Assembly (NCBI GenBank): GCA_043789035.1
Contig: JAYWIG010000333.1
Coordinates: 1 to 6,327, forward strand
Direction of reading: 5' to 3'
Length of the DNA stretch: 6,327 nt
Origin: JAYWIG01 sp043789035
GTDB lineage: Bacteria; Pseudomonadota; Gammaproteobacteria; Burkholderiales; Burkholderiaceae_E
How positions within the stretch are numbered: the stretch's first letter is position 1; every line of letters begins with the position of its first letter. Positions 1-6,221 of this stretch are shown here, one piece after another. The notes under the pieces were generated by a model. It was not told the DNA's origin and did no database searches. It was given only the letters and a program-made list of their open reading frames with translations. The translations under genes and the position numbers were made by a program.

Positions 1-173
1 CCCATGCGCAGGCTGATCTTGTAAAAATTCAAGGCACTAAAAACACTTGGTATGCGGGCGCATGGACAGGTTACGGTTTTCACGAAGACGGCTTTCGATC
101 TGGCAAACTTGCGGCCCAAGCGCTGCTACTCAAAATCGCCGATGCTCCTCAGTTTGAAGCTAAGGCGGCTTAA
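1..173 (+). CDS. FAD-dependent amine-oxidase-like oxidoreductase, C-terminal fragment
   Basis: Only the last 56 codons are in the window, read in the frame starting at base 3 and ending at TAA 171-173; the gene begins to the left. The stretch WYAGAWTGYGFHEDGFRSG (residues 16-34 of the fragment) is the C-terminal FAD-contacting segment typical of the 'predicted NAD/FAD-binding protein' group of flavin amine oxidases (COG2907-like), where an AG-W-x-GYGFHEDG segment closes over the flavin. The family usually has somewhat over 400 residues. It is commonly found just upstream of DUF1365 and CFA-like genes, as here, and related flavoproteins act in methylated fatty acid synthesis (for example the FAD partner of the CFA-like enzyme in 10-methyl fatty acid synthesis). 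By inference it oxidises or reduces the acyl chain handled by this operon; the exact reaction is unknown. The next ATG abuts its stop (TAAATG). Confidence 0.88.
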   Translation, partial: HAQADLVKIQGTKNTWYAGAWTGYGFHEDGFRSGKLAAQALLLKIADAPQFEAKAA

Positions 174-190
174 ATGAAGCCTATTAAATT

Positions 191-988
191 TTGACTACTC
201 AAAGCATTAGCGTAGACGACCAATGCCAGTTGGTATTTGGGCAAGTGCGCCATGCTCGCTTGCGGCCTAGAGCGCATGCATTTGTGTACCCGGCCTTCTT
301 TTTACGTATACCAATTCATGCCGTTGCTACGTTACAGAAAAAGCCGCAATCGGCTTGGTTTGGTATAAATAAAAATGCCGCCTTGTCATTTTTCGAAAAA
401 GACCACGGTTCTGGCACATCATCAAGTTGGTTATGGGTTAATGATCTACTGAAGTCACAAAACTTAGATTTACCGACCAAGGTATGGCTGCATGCATTCA
501 GCCGGGTGTTGGGCTATACCTTTAAGCCAGTGAGTTTTTGGTTTTGTCATCGAAGCGACGGTAGCCTCATTGCCATCATTGCCGAAGTAAACAATACCTT
601 TGGTGAGCGGCATATTTATTTGCTGTCGGATGACCCTAAATTTGGCCAAACTCAGCAAGCCAGTAAAGTGTTCCACGTCTCACCATTTTGTGCGGTAGAA
701 GGCCATTATAAATTTCGATTTCTCAACACCGACTCGCATACCGTGGCAAGGGTTGACCATTCCGACGATGTTGGCCCATTGTTGCTGACAAGTTTGAGTG
801 GCGAGTTCCATGCTTTAACAGGCGCAAATATTGCTCGGGCGTTACTAAAGTACCCGTTGTTTACATTCGGCGTAATGGCAAGAATTCACTGGCATGCAAT
901 GCAACTTTGGCTAAAACGAGTGCCTTTTTTTAGCAAACCCGAACCTCCTTCTCAATTGATTTCTACAGACCTTAAAAACTCATTATGA
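191..988 (+). CDS. DUF1365 family protein
   Basis: This 265-residue protein has the length and conserved blocks of DUF1365 (COG3496): an N-terminal FGQVRHARLRPRAHAFVYP block (residues 16-34), GYTFKPVSFWFCH at 108-120, AEVNNTFGERHIYLL at 131-145, and KVFHVSPF followed by GHYKFRF at 159-177. The C-terminal region around 222-247 is hydrophobic and aromatic with basic residues, suggesting a membrane-associated helix. No catalytic activity is established for the family that I can cite; its near-constant pairing with CFA-like methyltransferases implies a role in modifying phospholipid acyl chains. The start is the TTG at 191: an in-frame TAA at 185-187 blocks any longer reading, and later starts would cut into the conserved first block. 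The TTG shows no good ribosome site of its own. A six-codon ORF from ATG 174 ends in the TGA overlapping this TTG, so translation may be coupled, or a base may be missing from the sequence. The stop overlaps the next start (ATGA, 985-988). Confidence 0.9.
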   Translation: MTTQSISVDDQCQLVFGQVRHARLRPRAHAFVYPAFFLRIPIHAVATLQKKPQSAWFGINKNAALSFFEKDHGSGTSSSWLWVNDLLKSQNLDLPTKVWLHAFSRVLGYTFKPVSFWFCHRSDGSLIAIIAEVNNTFGERHIYLLSDDPKFGQTQQASKVFHVSPFCAVEGHYKFRFLNTDSHTVARVDHSDDVGPLLLTSLSGEFHALTGANIARALLKYPLFTFGVMARIHWHAMQLWLKRVPFFSKPEPPSQLISTDLKNSL

Positions 989-2250
989 ATACGCTAGATT
1001 TTGCGCAACAACCCAGAAATGTGGCGATTCCACGCTCTGCAGGATTGGTCTTTAAGCTACTCTCAAAAATGAAGGTTGGCCAACTCAGCTTGCGCTTACC
1101 AAATGGCGAAATTCGTGCCTTCGGTGAGCCGGCAGCGGATGCCAGTTCCGCCAATCAAATGTTTCCACGAGCTGTAATTCAGCTCAATAATTGGTCGCTT
1201 TTCTCGTCGGTACTCAAAAGCGGCGATATCGGTTTTGCCGAAAGTTATATCCGGGACGACTGGTCGACAGATTCGTTGATCGACGTACTTACACTCATGA
1301 TTGCCAATAGAGAGCCTCTGGAAAAGGCCGTCTATGGCACCTGGATTGGTCGCTTAACCTATCGTATTAAACACTTACTGAACCGCAACAGTAAAGAAAA
1401 CTCAAGAAAAAACATTCACGCTCACTACGATATCGGCAACCCGTTTTATCAGCTTTGGCTTGACCCAAGTATGACTTACTCAAGCGCTATATTCGACGGA
1501 AACCTTCATCAGGAACTTGAAGCTGCACAGAAAGCAAAGTATCAGCGAGTATTGAGCGAAATTGACGCAAAGCAAAACCAAAATGTGCTCGAGATTGGTT
1601 GCGGTTGGGGTGGCCTTGCAGAGCAAGCGGCACTTCAAGGCACCCATGTAAAAGGGCTAACACTTTCGACTGAACAGCTAAAGTATGCTCAAGATCGACT
1701 TAGCTCGCTCGGCGAGTTAATGTCGTCGGCCACGACTACTTTAGGGAAGAGTAATTTTGTGCTGCAAGATTATCGCGATGAAACCGAACAGTACGATGGT
1801 GTCGCATCGATTGAAATGTTCGAAGCGGTTGGCGAAGCTTTCTGGCCTTCCTACTTTGAGACTGTGCACCGAAGCCTAAAACCAGGTGCGAAGGCCTGTG
1901 TTCAAACTATCACCATTGCCGATGAGCTCTTTGAGCGCTATCGCACCAGTACTGATTTTATTCAGCAATATATCTTCCCGGGCGGCATGTTGCCCAGTCA
2001 ATCAGTTTTCGAAAAAATGGCTAAAGCACATGGCTTAGAGGTCGTCAACATTCATAAGTTTGGTCTCGATTACGGCGAAACTTTGAAGCGCTGGCGCAAA
2101 GTATTTATGGCAAAGCTATCCGATGTGCGCTCTCAGGGATTCGATGCGCCGTTTATTCGTACTTGGGAATTTTATTTGGCCTATTGCGAAGCTGCATTCA
2201 CGTATAAAAATACCGATGTAGTGCAGTACACCTTGCGCCGCCCTGCTTGA
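985..2250 (+). CDS. Cyclopropane-fatty-acyl-phospholipid synthase-like SAM-dependent methyltransferase
   Basis: This 421-residue protein belongs to the CFA synthase family (COG2230), which transfers a methyl group from S-adenosylmethionine to the double bond of phospholipid acyl chains at the inner membrane. An N-terminal lipid-binding region (about 1-140) precedes the conserved HYDIGNPFYQLWLDPSMTYS block (147-166), the SAM-binding glycine motif VLEIGCGWGGL (201-211), LQDYRDE (260-266), IEMFEAVGE (276-284), the FIQQYIFPGGMLPS stretch (325-338) and FGLDYGETL (359-367). By manual alignment with E. coli Cfa, the bicarbonate-site residues are only partly kept: Cys139 becomes Ser167, His266 becomes Gln307, and the His after the key Glu becomes Ala281, while Glu280, Ile309 and Tyr363 remain. 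This is the pattern I recall for the variant subfamily linked to RpoE-ChrR and methylated or furan fatty acids, so a methylated rather than cyclopropane product is likely (inference). It starts at ATG 985 inside the DUF1365 stop, and its TGA overlaps the next ATG by one base. Confidence 0.95.
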   Translation: MNTLDFAQQPRNVAIPRSAGLVFKLLSKMKVGQLSLRLPNGEIRAFGEPAADASSANQMFPRAVIQLNNWSLFSSVLKSGDIGFAESYIRDDWSTDSLIDVLTLMIANREPLEKAVYGTWIGRLTYRIKHLLNRNSKENSRKNIHAHYDIGNPFYQLWLDPSMTYSSAIFDGNLHQELEAAQKAKYQRVLSEIDAKQNQNVLEIGCGWGGLAEQAALQGTHVKGLTLSTEQLKYAQDRLSSLGELMSSATTTLGKSNFVLQDYRDETEQYDGVASIEMFEAVGEAFWPSYFETVHRSLKPGAKACVQTITIADELFERYRTSTDFIQQYIFPGGMLPSQSVFEKMAKAHGLEVVNIHKFGLDYGETLKRWRKVFMAKLSDVRSQGFDAPFIRTWEFYLAYCEAAFTYKNTDVVQYTLRRPA

Positions 2251-3572
2251 TGTCCGTCGAACGGCTCAACCCGTCCTTCAAGAGCATTGTCGCGCTTGGG
2301 TTCTTGCGCATGCCCTTAGCACTGCTCGAGTTGCCGCTTTTTGTACTTTTGCCAAAACTTTACAACGAACTGTTCGGGCTTAGCTTGGCAACCGTCGGTT
2401 TGGTGCTGCTGGCAACCCGATTTTTCGATGCAATTCTCGACCCGTTCTTAGGCGTTTGGATTGATCGTAGTCATTCAGCTGCATCGACAAAAACATCATT
2501 TAGCTACCGGTTTTGGATTGCCGCCTTTTTACCGCTACTCATCATCAGCTTTGGTGCCTTACTGTTTGCACCTAGTCAATGGAAAGGCACTGATTACATA
2601 GCAATTTGGTTGGGCGTGTTTTCAGTATTCACGTATATCGCGTACTCAGTCATTTCAATCAGCTATCAGGCTTGGGGAGCGCAGTGGGGTAATTCCAATG
2701 TGCAGCGAGCCAAAGTAACGACCACCAGAGAAGCATGCGGCTTAGTCGGCGTTTTACTTGCAGCGATTTGGCTTAGCCCGGACAAACGCGTGGCACTGTT
2801 CTCTACGATGTGCGTGCTCAGCGCGATTGCGTTGATGGCCATGTTTCGTATCACCGCGCCGGCAAAACCGTTGCTCATTGAAAGCCCACGACTTTCCCCG
2901 CTCGCAGAGTTTGGGCGCTTGCTACTTGATACAAAGTTTCGCTGGCTTATCGGCGTATTCGCGATCAACGGTATTGCTACGGCGATCCCAGCAACACTTG
3001 TCTTGTTTTTCATCAACGATGTGGTGGGAGCCAACGATAAAGCGCCAATGTTCCTTGCGTCGTATTTTCTCGCAGGTGCAGTTGGCATGCCGATTTGGGC
3101 ATGGTTAGCAAAAAAAATTGGGTTGAAAAACACATGGCTTGTCGGCATGCTATTTGCAGTCATTGCCTTTGTTGGCGCGTTAGGAATTCAAAAAGGGGAC
3201 GACCATTTCTTTCTTGGTATCTGTATTGTGACCGGCCTCGCTTTAGGAGCAGATTTGGCGATGCCGCCAGCACTGCTCGCAACCCTCATTGCAAACAATA
3301 GTGACCCAACAACAGGTGAATCAAGAGAAGCTACCTACTTTGGTTTATGGAGCTTGGTGACCAAACTTAACTTAGCCATTGCGGCGGGCCTTGGTTTGCC
3401 ATTGCTGCAATGGTTAGGCTACCAACCCAATGCCGTTGGCCTATCGAGCAACGCTGGCATGCAGAATGTTCTAGCACTTAGCCTTGTCTATGCCGCCTTA
3501 CCCTGCGCACTCAAACTTATTGCGGGTACCGCTTTGTTATTGGCACCATTAAAGGAAGATGTTGAATCATGA
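2250..3572 (+). CDS. MFS transporter, melibiose-carrier (GPH)-like
   Basis: This 440-residue, very hydrophobic protein with about 12 predicted membrane segments is an inner-membrane secondary transporter. The segment TRFFDAILDPFLGVWIDR (residues 56-73) matches the R-x-x-D-x-x-x-D-P-x-x-G-x-x-x-D signature after helix 2 of the GPH/MelB branch (COG2211, MFS_2), where the acidic residues lie in the cation-coupling region. A second-half segment FGLWSLVTKLNLAIAAGLGL (about 364-383) also fits that branch. The substrate is not readable from sequence. Eukaryotic MFSD2A, a lysophospholipid transporter, belongs to the same branch, so a lipid or lysolipid substrate would fit this operon better than a sugar; that is inference. 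I chose ATG 2250, which overlaps the previous stop as TGATG; a TTG one codon earlier is possible but unnecessary. No clear Shine-Dalgarno is visible, pointing to translational coupling. The end overlaps the next gene by ATGA at 3569-3572. Confidence 0.9.
   Translation: MSVERLNPSFKSIVALGFLRMPLALLELPLFVLLPKLYNELFGLSLATVGLVLLATRFFDAILDPFLGVWIDRSHSAASTKTSFSYRFWIAAFLPLLIISFGALLFAPSQWKGTDYIAIWLGVFSVFTYIAYSVISISYQAWGAQWGNSNVQRAKVTTTREACGLVGVLLAAIWLSPDKRVALFSTMCVLSAIALMAMFRITAPAKPLLIESPRLSPLAEFGRLLLDTKFRWLIGVFAINGIATAIPATLVLFFINDVVGANDKAPMFLASYFLAGAVGMPIWAWLAKKIGLKNTWLVGMLFAVIAFVGALGIQKGDDHFFLGICIVTGLALGADLAMPPALLATLIANNSDPTTGESREATYFGLWSLVTKLNLAIAAGLGLPLLQWLGYQPNAVGLSSNAGMQNVLALSLVYAALPCALKLIAGTALLLAPLKEDVES
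3552..3558 (+). promoter_or_regulatory. Ribosome binding site for the DUF3833 gene
   Basis: AAGGAAG lies 10 bases upstream of ATG 3569, inside the last codons of the transporter gene. It is one of the clearer Shine-Dalgarno sequences in the operon and supports this start despite the 4-base ATGA overlap, so the lipoprotein may be initiated independently of transporter translation. Confidence 0.6.
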
Positions 3573-4114
3573 ATAGACGCGAAACTCTTACGCTTATGAC
3601 TGCTGTGGCCGCCACTGGCTCACTCTCATTATCAGGCTGTGCAGCGATCGAACCTTCGGTTTATGCGCAAGAAAAACCAACGCTCGATTTGAAAACCTAT
3701 TTCAATGGCACGATTGACGCTTGGGGTTTGTTTCAGGATCGCTCTGGCAAGGTCATTAAACGCTTTACCGTCCTGATGCGATGTACTTGGAACGGCAACC
3801 AAGGCGTACTTGATGAAGACTTCACCTATTCTGATGGAACCAAACAAAAGCGTATCTGGCGGCTTACCGAAACCGCGCCAGGCCGCTACATTGGCAAAGC
3901 CGACGACGTTATCGGTGAAGCCATTGGGATTGCATCTGGTAACGCGTTGAACTGGAGTTATGTACTAGCGTTGCCAGTTGATGGCAAAGTGTATAACGTC
4001 GACTTTGATGACTGGATGTATTTAGTCGACGAGAAAGTCATGATCAATCGCGCAGTCATGAGCAAGTTTGGTTTCAAACTTGGCGAAGTGCTTCTGTCAT
4101 TTACCAAACGCTAG
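3569..4114 (+). CDS. DUF3833 family lipoprotein
   Basis: This 181-residue protein carries a type II signal peptide: Arg-Arg at 3-4, a hydrophobic stretch (about 7-20) and the lipobox LSGC with the lipidated Cys at 24. Residue +2 is Ala, not Asp, so outer-membrane sorting is expected. The mature part has the DUF3833 pattern: YFNGTIDAWGLFQDRSGKV (44-62), LDEDFTYSDG (81-90), a tryptophan-rich RIW motif, GKADDVIGEAIG (113-124), GNALNWSYVLALPV (128-141), DFDDWMYLVDEKVMINRA (146-163) and SKFGFKLGEVLL. DUF3833 is an uncharacterised family often encoded with CFA-like and DUF1365 genes, and a periplasm-facing role in lipid handling is only inferred. The paired arginines near the start make Tat export conceivable, although the full Tat consensus is not present. 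A good ribosome site AAGGAAG (3552-3558) lies 10 bases before the ATG, inside the end of the transporter gene. Confidence 0.9.
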   Translation: MNRRETLTLMTAVAATGSLSLSGCAAIEPSVYAQEKPTLDLKTYFNGTIDAWGLFQDRSGKVIKRFTVLMRCTWNGNQGVLDEDFTYSDGTKQKRIWRLTETAPGRYIGKADDVIGEAIGIASGNALNWSYVLALPVDGKVYNVDFDDWMYLVDEKVMINRAVMSKFGFKLGEVLLSFTKR

Positions 4115-4126
4115 CATTTGAGCTAG
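4111..4126 (+). other. Small inverted repeat at the DUF3833 stop codon
   Basis: CTAGC (4111-4115) and GCTAG (4122-4126) form a perfect 5-base stem with a 6-base loop (ATTTGA), and the DUF3833 stop TAG (4112-4114) sits in the left arm. There is no T tract after it, so it is not an intrinsic terminator. It lies at the only sizeable gap between complete genes of the operon and could affect mRNA processing, or it could be chance, since such a short stem is common. Confidence 0.3.
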
Positions 4127-4132
4127 AAATTT

Positions 4133-4137
4133 AGAGG
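4133..4137 (+). promoter_or_regulatory. Ribosome binding site supporting a TTG start of the SDR gene
   Basis: AGAGG lies 7 bases before TTG 4145, a spacing suited to initiation. It decides the start of the SDR gene: the Rossmann motif begins at residue 17 from this TTG, and no in-frame ATG lies between this site and that motif. Confidence 0.6.
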
Positions 4138-4144
4138 CATCTTT

Positions 4145-4918
4145 TTGAACGTATCCATCGATCAGTGGCAGGGTAAGAATGTATGGCTGGTAGGCGCATC
4201 CAGCGGCATAGGCCAAGCGCTCGCTAAAAAACTGATGAGTCTCGGGGCAAATGTTGCCCTCTCGGCACGCCGAAAAGAACCGCTCGATGCGCTTGTTGCA
4301 GGCAACACCCATGCTCAATCAACGCATTTAGTTTTGCCAATGGACGCCACAGTTTCAGAGCAGGTAAAAGCTGCGCACAGAGCGATTCGTGAGCAATGGC
4401 CGAAAATTGATTTAATCATTTGGCTAGCGGGTACCTATAAAGCGATGCGTGCAGACGCACTCGACTTACCCCTTATCAAGCAAACTATTGATGCAAACTT
4501 AACTAGCGTCTACAACGGTTTAGATGCTTTTTTGCCTGATTTAATTGCCCAGAAGAGCGGTGCAATTGCGCTAGTTTCAAGCGTAGCCGGCTTTCGAGGC
4601 CTGCCCAAAGCCATCGTGTATGGGCCAACCAAAGCCGCCCTGATTAACTTGGCAGAGGTTTTGTATAACGACTTAAAGCCTTACGGCATTTCAGTCTATT
4701 TGATTAATCCGGGCTTTGTTGAGACACCGCTCACCGCGCAAAACGAGTTCAAAATGCCAGCGCTTATTTCGAGTGAGCAGGCGGCCGACGAGATTATGAA
4801 AGGGTTTGCCAAAGGGCGATTCGAAATGCACTTTCCTAAGCGGTTTACACGAATACTAAAACTGATGCGCTTATTGCCTTATCGAATTTACTTCGCCTTA
4901 GTAAAGAATGTGGCCTGA
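4145..4918 (+). CDS. Short-chain dehydrogenase/reductase (SDR)
   Basis: This 257-residue classical SDR (COG0300-like) is an NAD(P)(H)-dependent oxidoreductase. The cofactor-binding motif GASSGIG is at residues 17-23, and two arginines follow beta-2 (SARRKE, 40-45), which favours NADP(H). Asp67 in MDAT fits the adenine-contacting acidic residue. The catalytic set is complete: Asn118, Ser146, Tyr159 and Lys163 (YGPTK), with the usual 13-residue Ser-to-Tyr spacing. INPGFVETPL (187-196) follows as the PG motif. The usual NNAG motif is altered to IWLAG (92-96). The basic, hydrophobic C-terminal tail (about 232-255) may touch the membrane. The substrate is unknown; in this operon a lipid-derived alcohol or carbonyl is plausible but inferred. 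It starts at TTG 4145 with AGAGG 7 bases upstream. It ends 2 bases before the next ATG. Confidence 0.93.
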   Translation: MNVSIDQWQGKNVWLVGASSGIGQALAKKLMSLGANVALSARRKEPLDALVAGNTHAQSTHLVLPMDATVSEQVKAAHRAIREQWPKIDLIIWLAGTYKAMRADALDLPLIKQTIDANLTSVYNGLDAFLPDLIAQKSGAIALVSSVAGFRGLPKAIVYGPTKAALINLAEVLYNDLKPYGISVYLINPGFVETPLTAQNEFKMPALISSEQAADEIMKGFAKGRFEMHFPKRFTRILKLMRLLPYRIYFALVKNVA

Positions 4919-4920
4919 GT

Positions 4921-5358
4921 ATGACTCCGTTGCAGCATTTGAGCGACTTTTATACGCAAATTACCGCTGAATCGGTACCAACTTTGCGAGAACTCTATGC
5001 ACCTGATGCATACTTCAAAGACCCCTTTAATGAAGTTCGAGGTATCGACAGCATTGTCAAAATATTCTCACATATGTTTGTTCAAATAGCTCAACCGAAA
5101 TTTGAAGTACTTAGTTGCATACAGGGGCAAGGCGATCATGCCAACGAAGCATTTTTAGTCTGGTTGTTTTACTGGAAAAAGACTGCTCAAGGTAGCGAAG
5201 CTCCCCCTATTCGCGGCAGTAGTCACGTAAAATTCGATTCTTTGGGGCGAGTTTCCTATCATAGAGATTACTGGGATGCAGCAGAAGAACTCTACGAAAC
5301 CCTCCCCCTTTTAGGCTCCGTACTACGTTTAATTAAGAAAAAACTCAAGGCTTTATGA
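4921..5358 (+). CDS. NTF2-like / SnoaL-like small protein
   Basis: This 145-residue protein fits the NTF2/SnoaL (ketosteroid-isomerase-like) cone fold: an N-terminal helix with the motif LRELYAPDAYFKDPFNEVRG (22-41), a central helix and beta strands (FLVWLFYWKK, 78-87), then GSSHVKFDSLGRVSYHRDYW (99-118). Fold members use a polar pocket residue for isomerase, hydratase or cyclase chemistry, or simply bind hydrophobic ligands; Asp34, His114, Asp116 and Asp119 are candidate pocket residues, but I cannot assign a reaction. The C-terminal tail (about 132-145, ending KKKLKAL) is basic and amphipathic, consistent with membrane contact. Related NTF2-like genes occur beside SDR and CFA-like genes in RpoE-ChrR-linked operons. 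The start ATG lies 2 bases after the SDR stop, with no strong ribosome site, so coupling is likely. Its TGA overlaps the next ATG. Confidence 0.85.
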   Translation: MTPLQHLSDFYTQITAESVPTLRELYAPDAYFKDPFNEVRGIDSIVKIFSHMFVQIAQPKFEVLSCIQGQGDHANEAFLVWLFYWKKTAQGSEAPPIRGSSHVKFDSLGRVSYHRDYWDAAEELYETLPLLGSVLRLIKKKLKAL

Positions 5359-6221
5359 TGCTTTATCCGGAATTGTTCAAATCATTCGAACGAGTTCGCT
5401 GGGACTTGGACACAGATATTGACTGGGCTGCTTTTGATGCCAGCAAGCTTTCTGATGAACAAGCGCACACGATCAAAATGAACGCAATTACCGAATGGGC
5501 TGCACTGCCCGCTACGGAAATGTTCTTGCGCGACAACCGCTCAGATAGTGATTTCTCGGCCTTTATGTCGATTTGGTTCTACGAAGAGCAAAAACACTCG
5601 CTGGTTTTAATCGAATACTTAAGGCGCTTTCGGCCCGAGCTTGTGCCCACCGAAGCCGAACTGCAAGCCGTGCGATTTGAGTTCGACCCGGCGCCAGCAC
5701 TCGATACACTGATGCTGCATTTTTGCGGTGAAATTCGATTAAACCACTGGTACCGCTGCGCCGCAGAGTGGCATACCGAACCTGTCATCAAACAAATCTA
5801 TACGACGATATCAAAAGACGAAGCTCGCCATGGTGGTGCCTATCTGCAATATATGAAAAAGGCGATTGTGGAAGTTGGGCATAGCGCAAAAGCATCATTT
5901 GCCAAAATGGGTGTTCTGATGGCTAGCGCAAAGCGCTCGTCCCAAGCATTGCATCCAACGAATTTGCATGTCAATCAGTCTTTGTTTCCAAACGATACGA
6001 TTCAAAGCAGATTGCCCGAACCAGGTTGGCTCGACAAATGGTTAGATCAGCAAATAAAGTTCGATGGGCAATGGGAAAGCAAAGTCATTGATCGAATTTT
6101 GCATAATTTGTCGCTGCTGTTTGGCAAAACATTTACTACCGTGCAAGACTTAAACCGCTATCGCAAAAGCTTGAACGCCGAAGCACTGGCAGTAAAACCA
6201 GCAACCGCAATAACTCTTTAG
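5355..6221 (+). CDS. Ferritin-like diiron protein, acyl-ACP-desaturase-like motifs
   Basis: This 288-residue protein is mostly helical, with two copies of the diiron helix-pair signature. The first pairs Glu47 with the EEQKH motif (77-81, ligands Glu78 and His81); the second pairs Glu126 with DEARH (155-159, ligands Glu156 and His159). The spacings of 31 and 30 residues are nearly symmetrical, and the six ligands match the layout of stearoyl-ACP desaturase (EENRH and DEKRH motifs). I infer an O2-activating enzyme acting on a fatty acyl chain, a desaturase or oxygenase, but the ferritin-like superfamily also includes N-oxygenases, oxidases and storage proteins. The region after about 185 lacks recognisable motifs. 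Being last in a lipid-modifying operon supports an acyl substrate. ATG 5355 overlaps the previous stop as ATGA; the adjacent ATG 5358 has better spacing (7 bases) from AAGG at 5347-5350, so the protein may be one residue shorter. It ends with TAG just before the terminator. Confidence 0.88.
   Translation: MMLYPELFKSFERVRWDLDTDIDWAAFDASKLSDEQAHTIKMNAITEWAALPATEMFLRDNRSDSDFSAFMSIWFYEEQKHSLVLIEYLRRFRPELVPTEAELQAVRFEFDPAPALDTLMLHFCGEIRLNHWYRCAAEWHTEPVIKQIYTTISKDEARHGGAYLQYMKKAIVEVGHSAKASFAKMGVLMASAKRSSQALHPTNLHVNQSLFPNDTIQSRLPEPGWLDKWLDQQIKFDGQWESKVIDRILHNLSLLFGKTFTTVQDLNRYRKSLNAEALAVKPATAITL

Noticed and set aside
972..1154. - strand open frame over the start of the CFA-like gene
   Set aside because: It is short, antisense to two genes with strong family matches, and has no ribosome site or homology that I can see.
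2666..3163. 165-codon open frame on the - strand inside the transporter gene
   Set aside because: It is fully antisense to a well-supported membrane protein, matches no family I recognise, and looks like a shadow of the transporter's codon pattern.
2878..3301. Two overlapping + strand open frames inside the transporter gene
   Set aside because: They are out of frame with the transporter, whose reading frame is uninterrupted with membrane helices throughout, and they show no recognisable motifs.
4115..4144. Possible internal promoter in the 30-base gap before the SDR gene
   Set aside because: The gap is too short and has no -35/-10 pair that I can defend; only a ribosome site and a tiny hairpin are visible.
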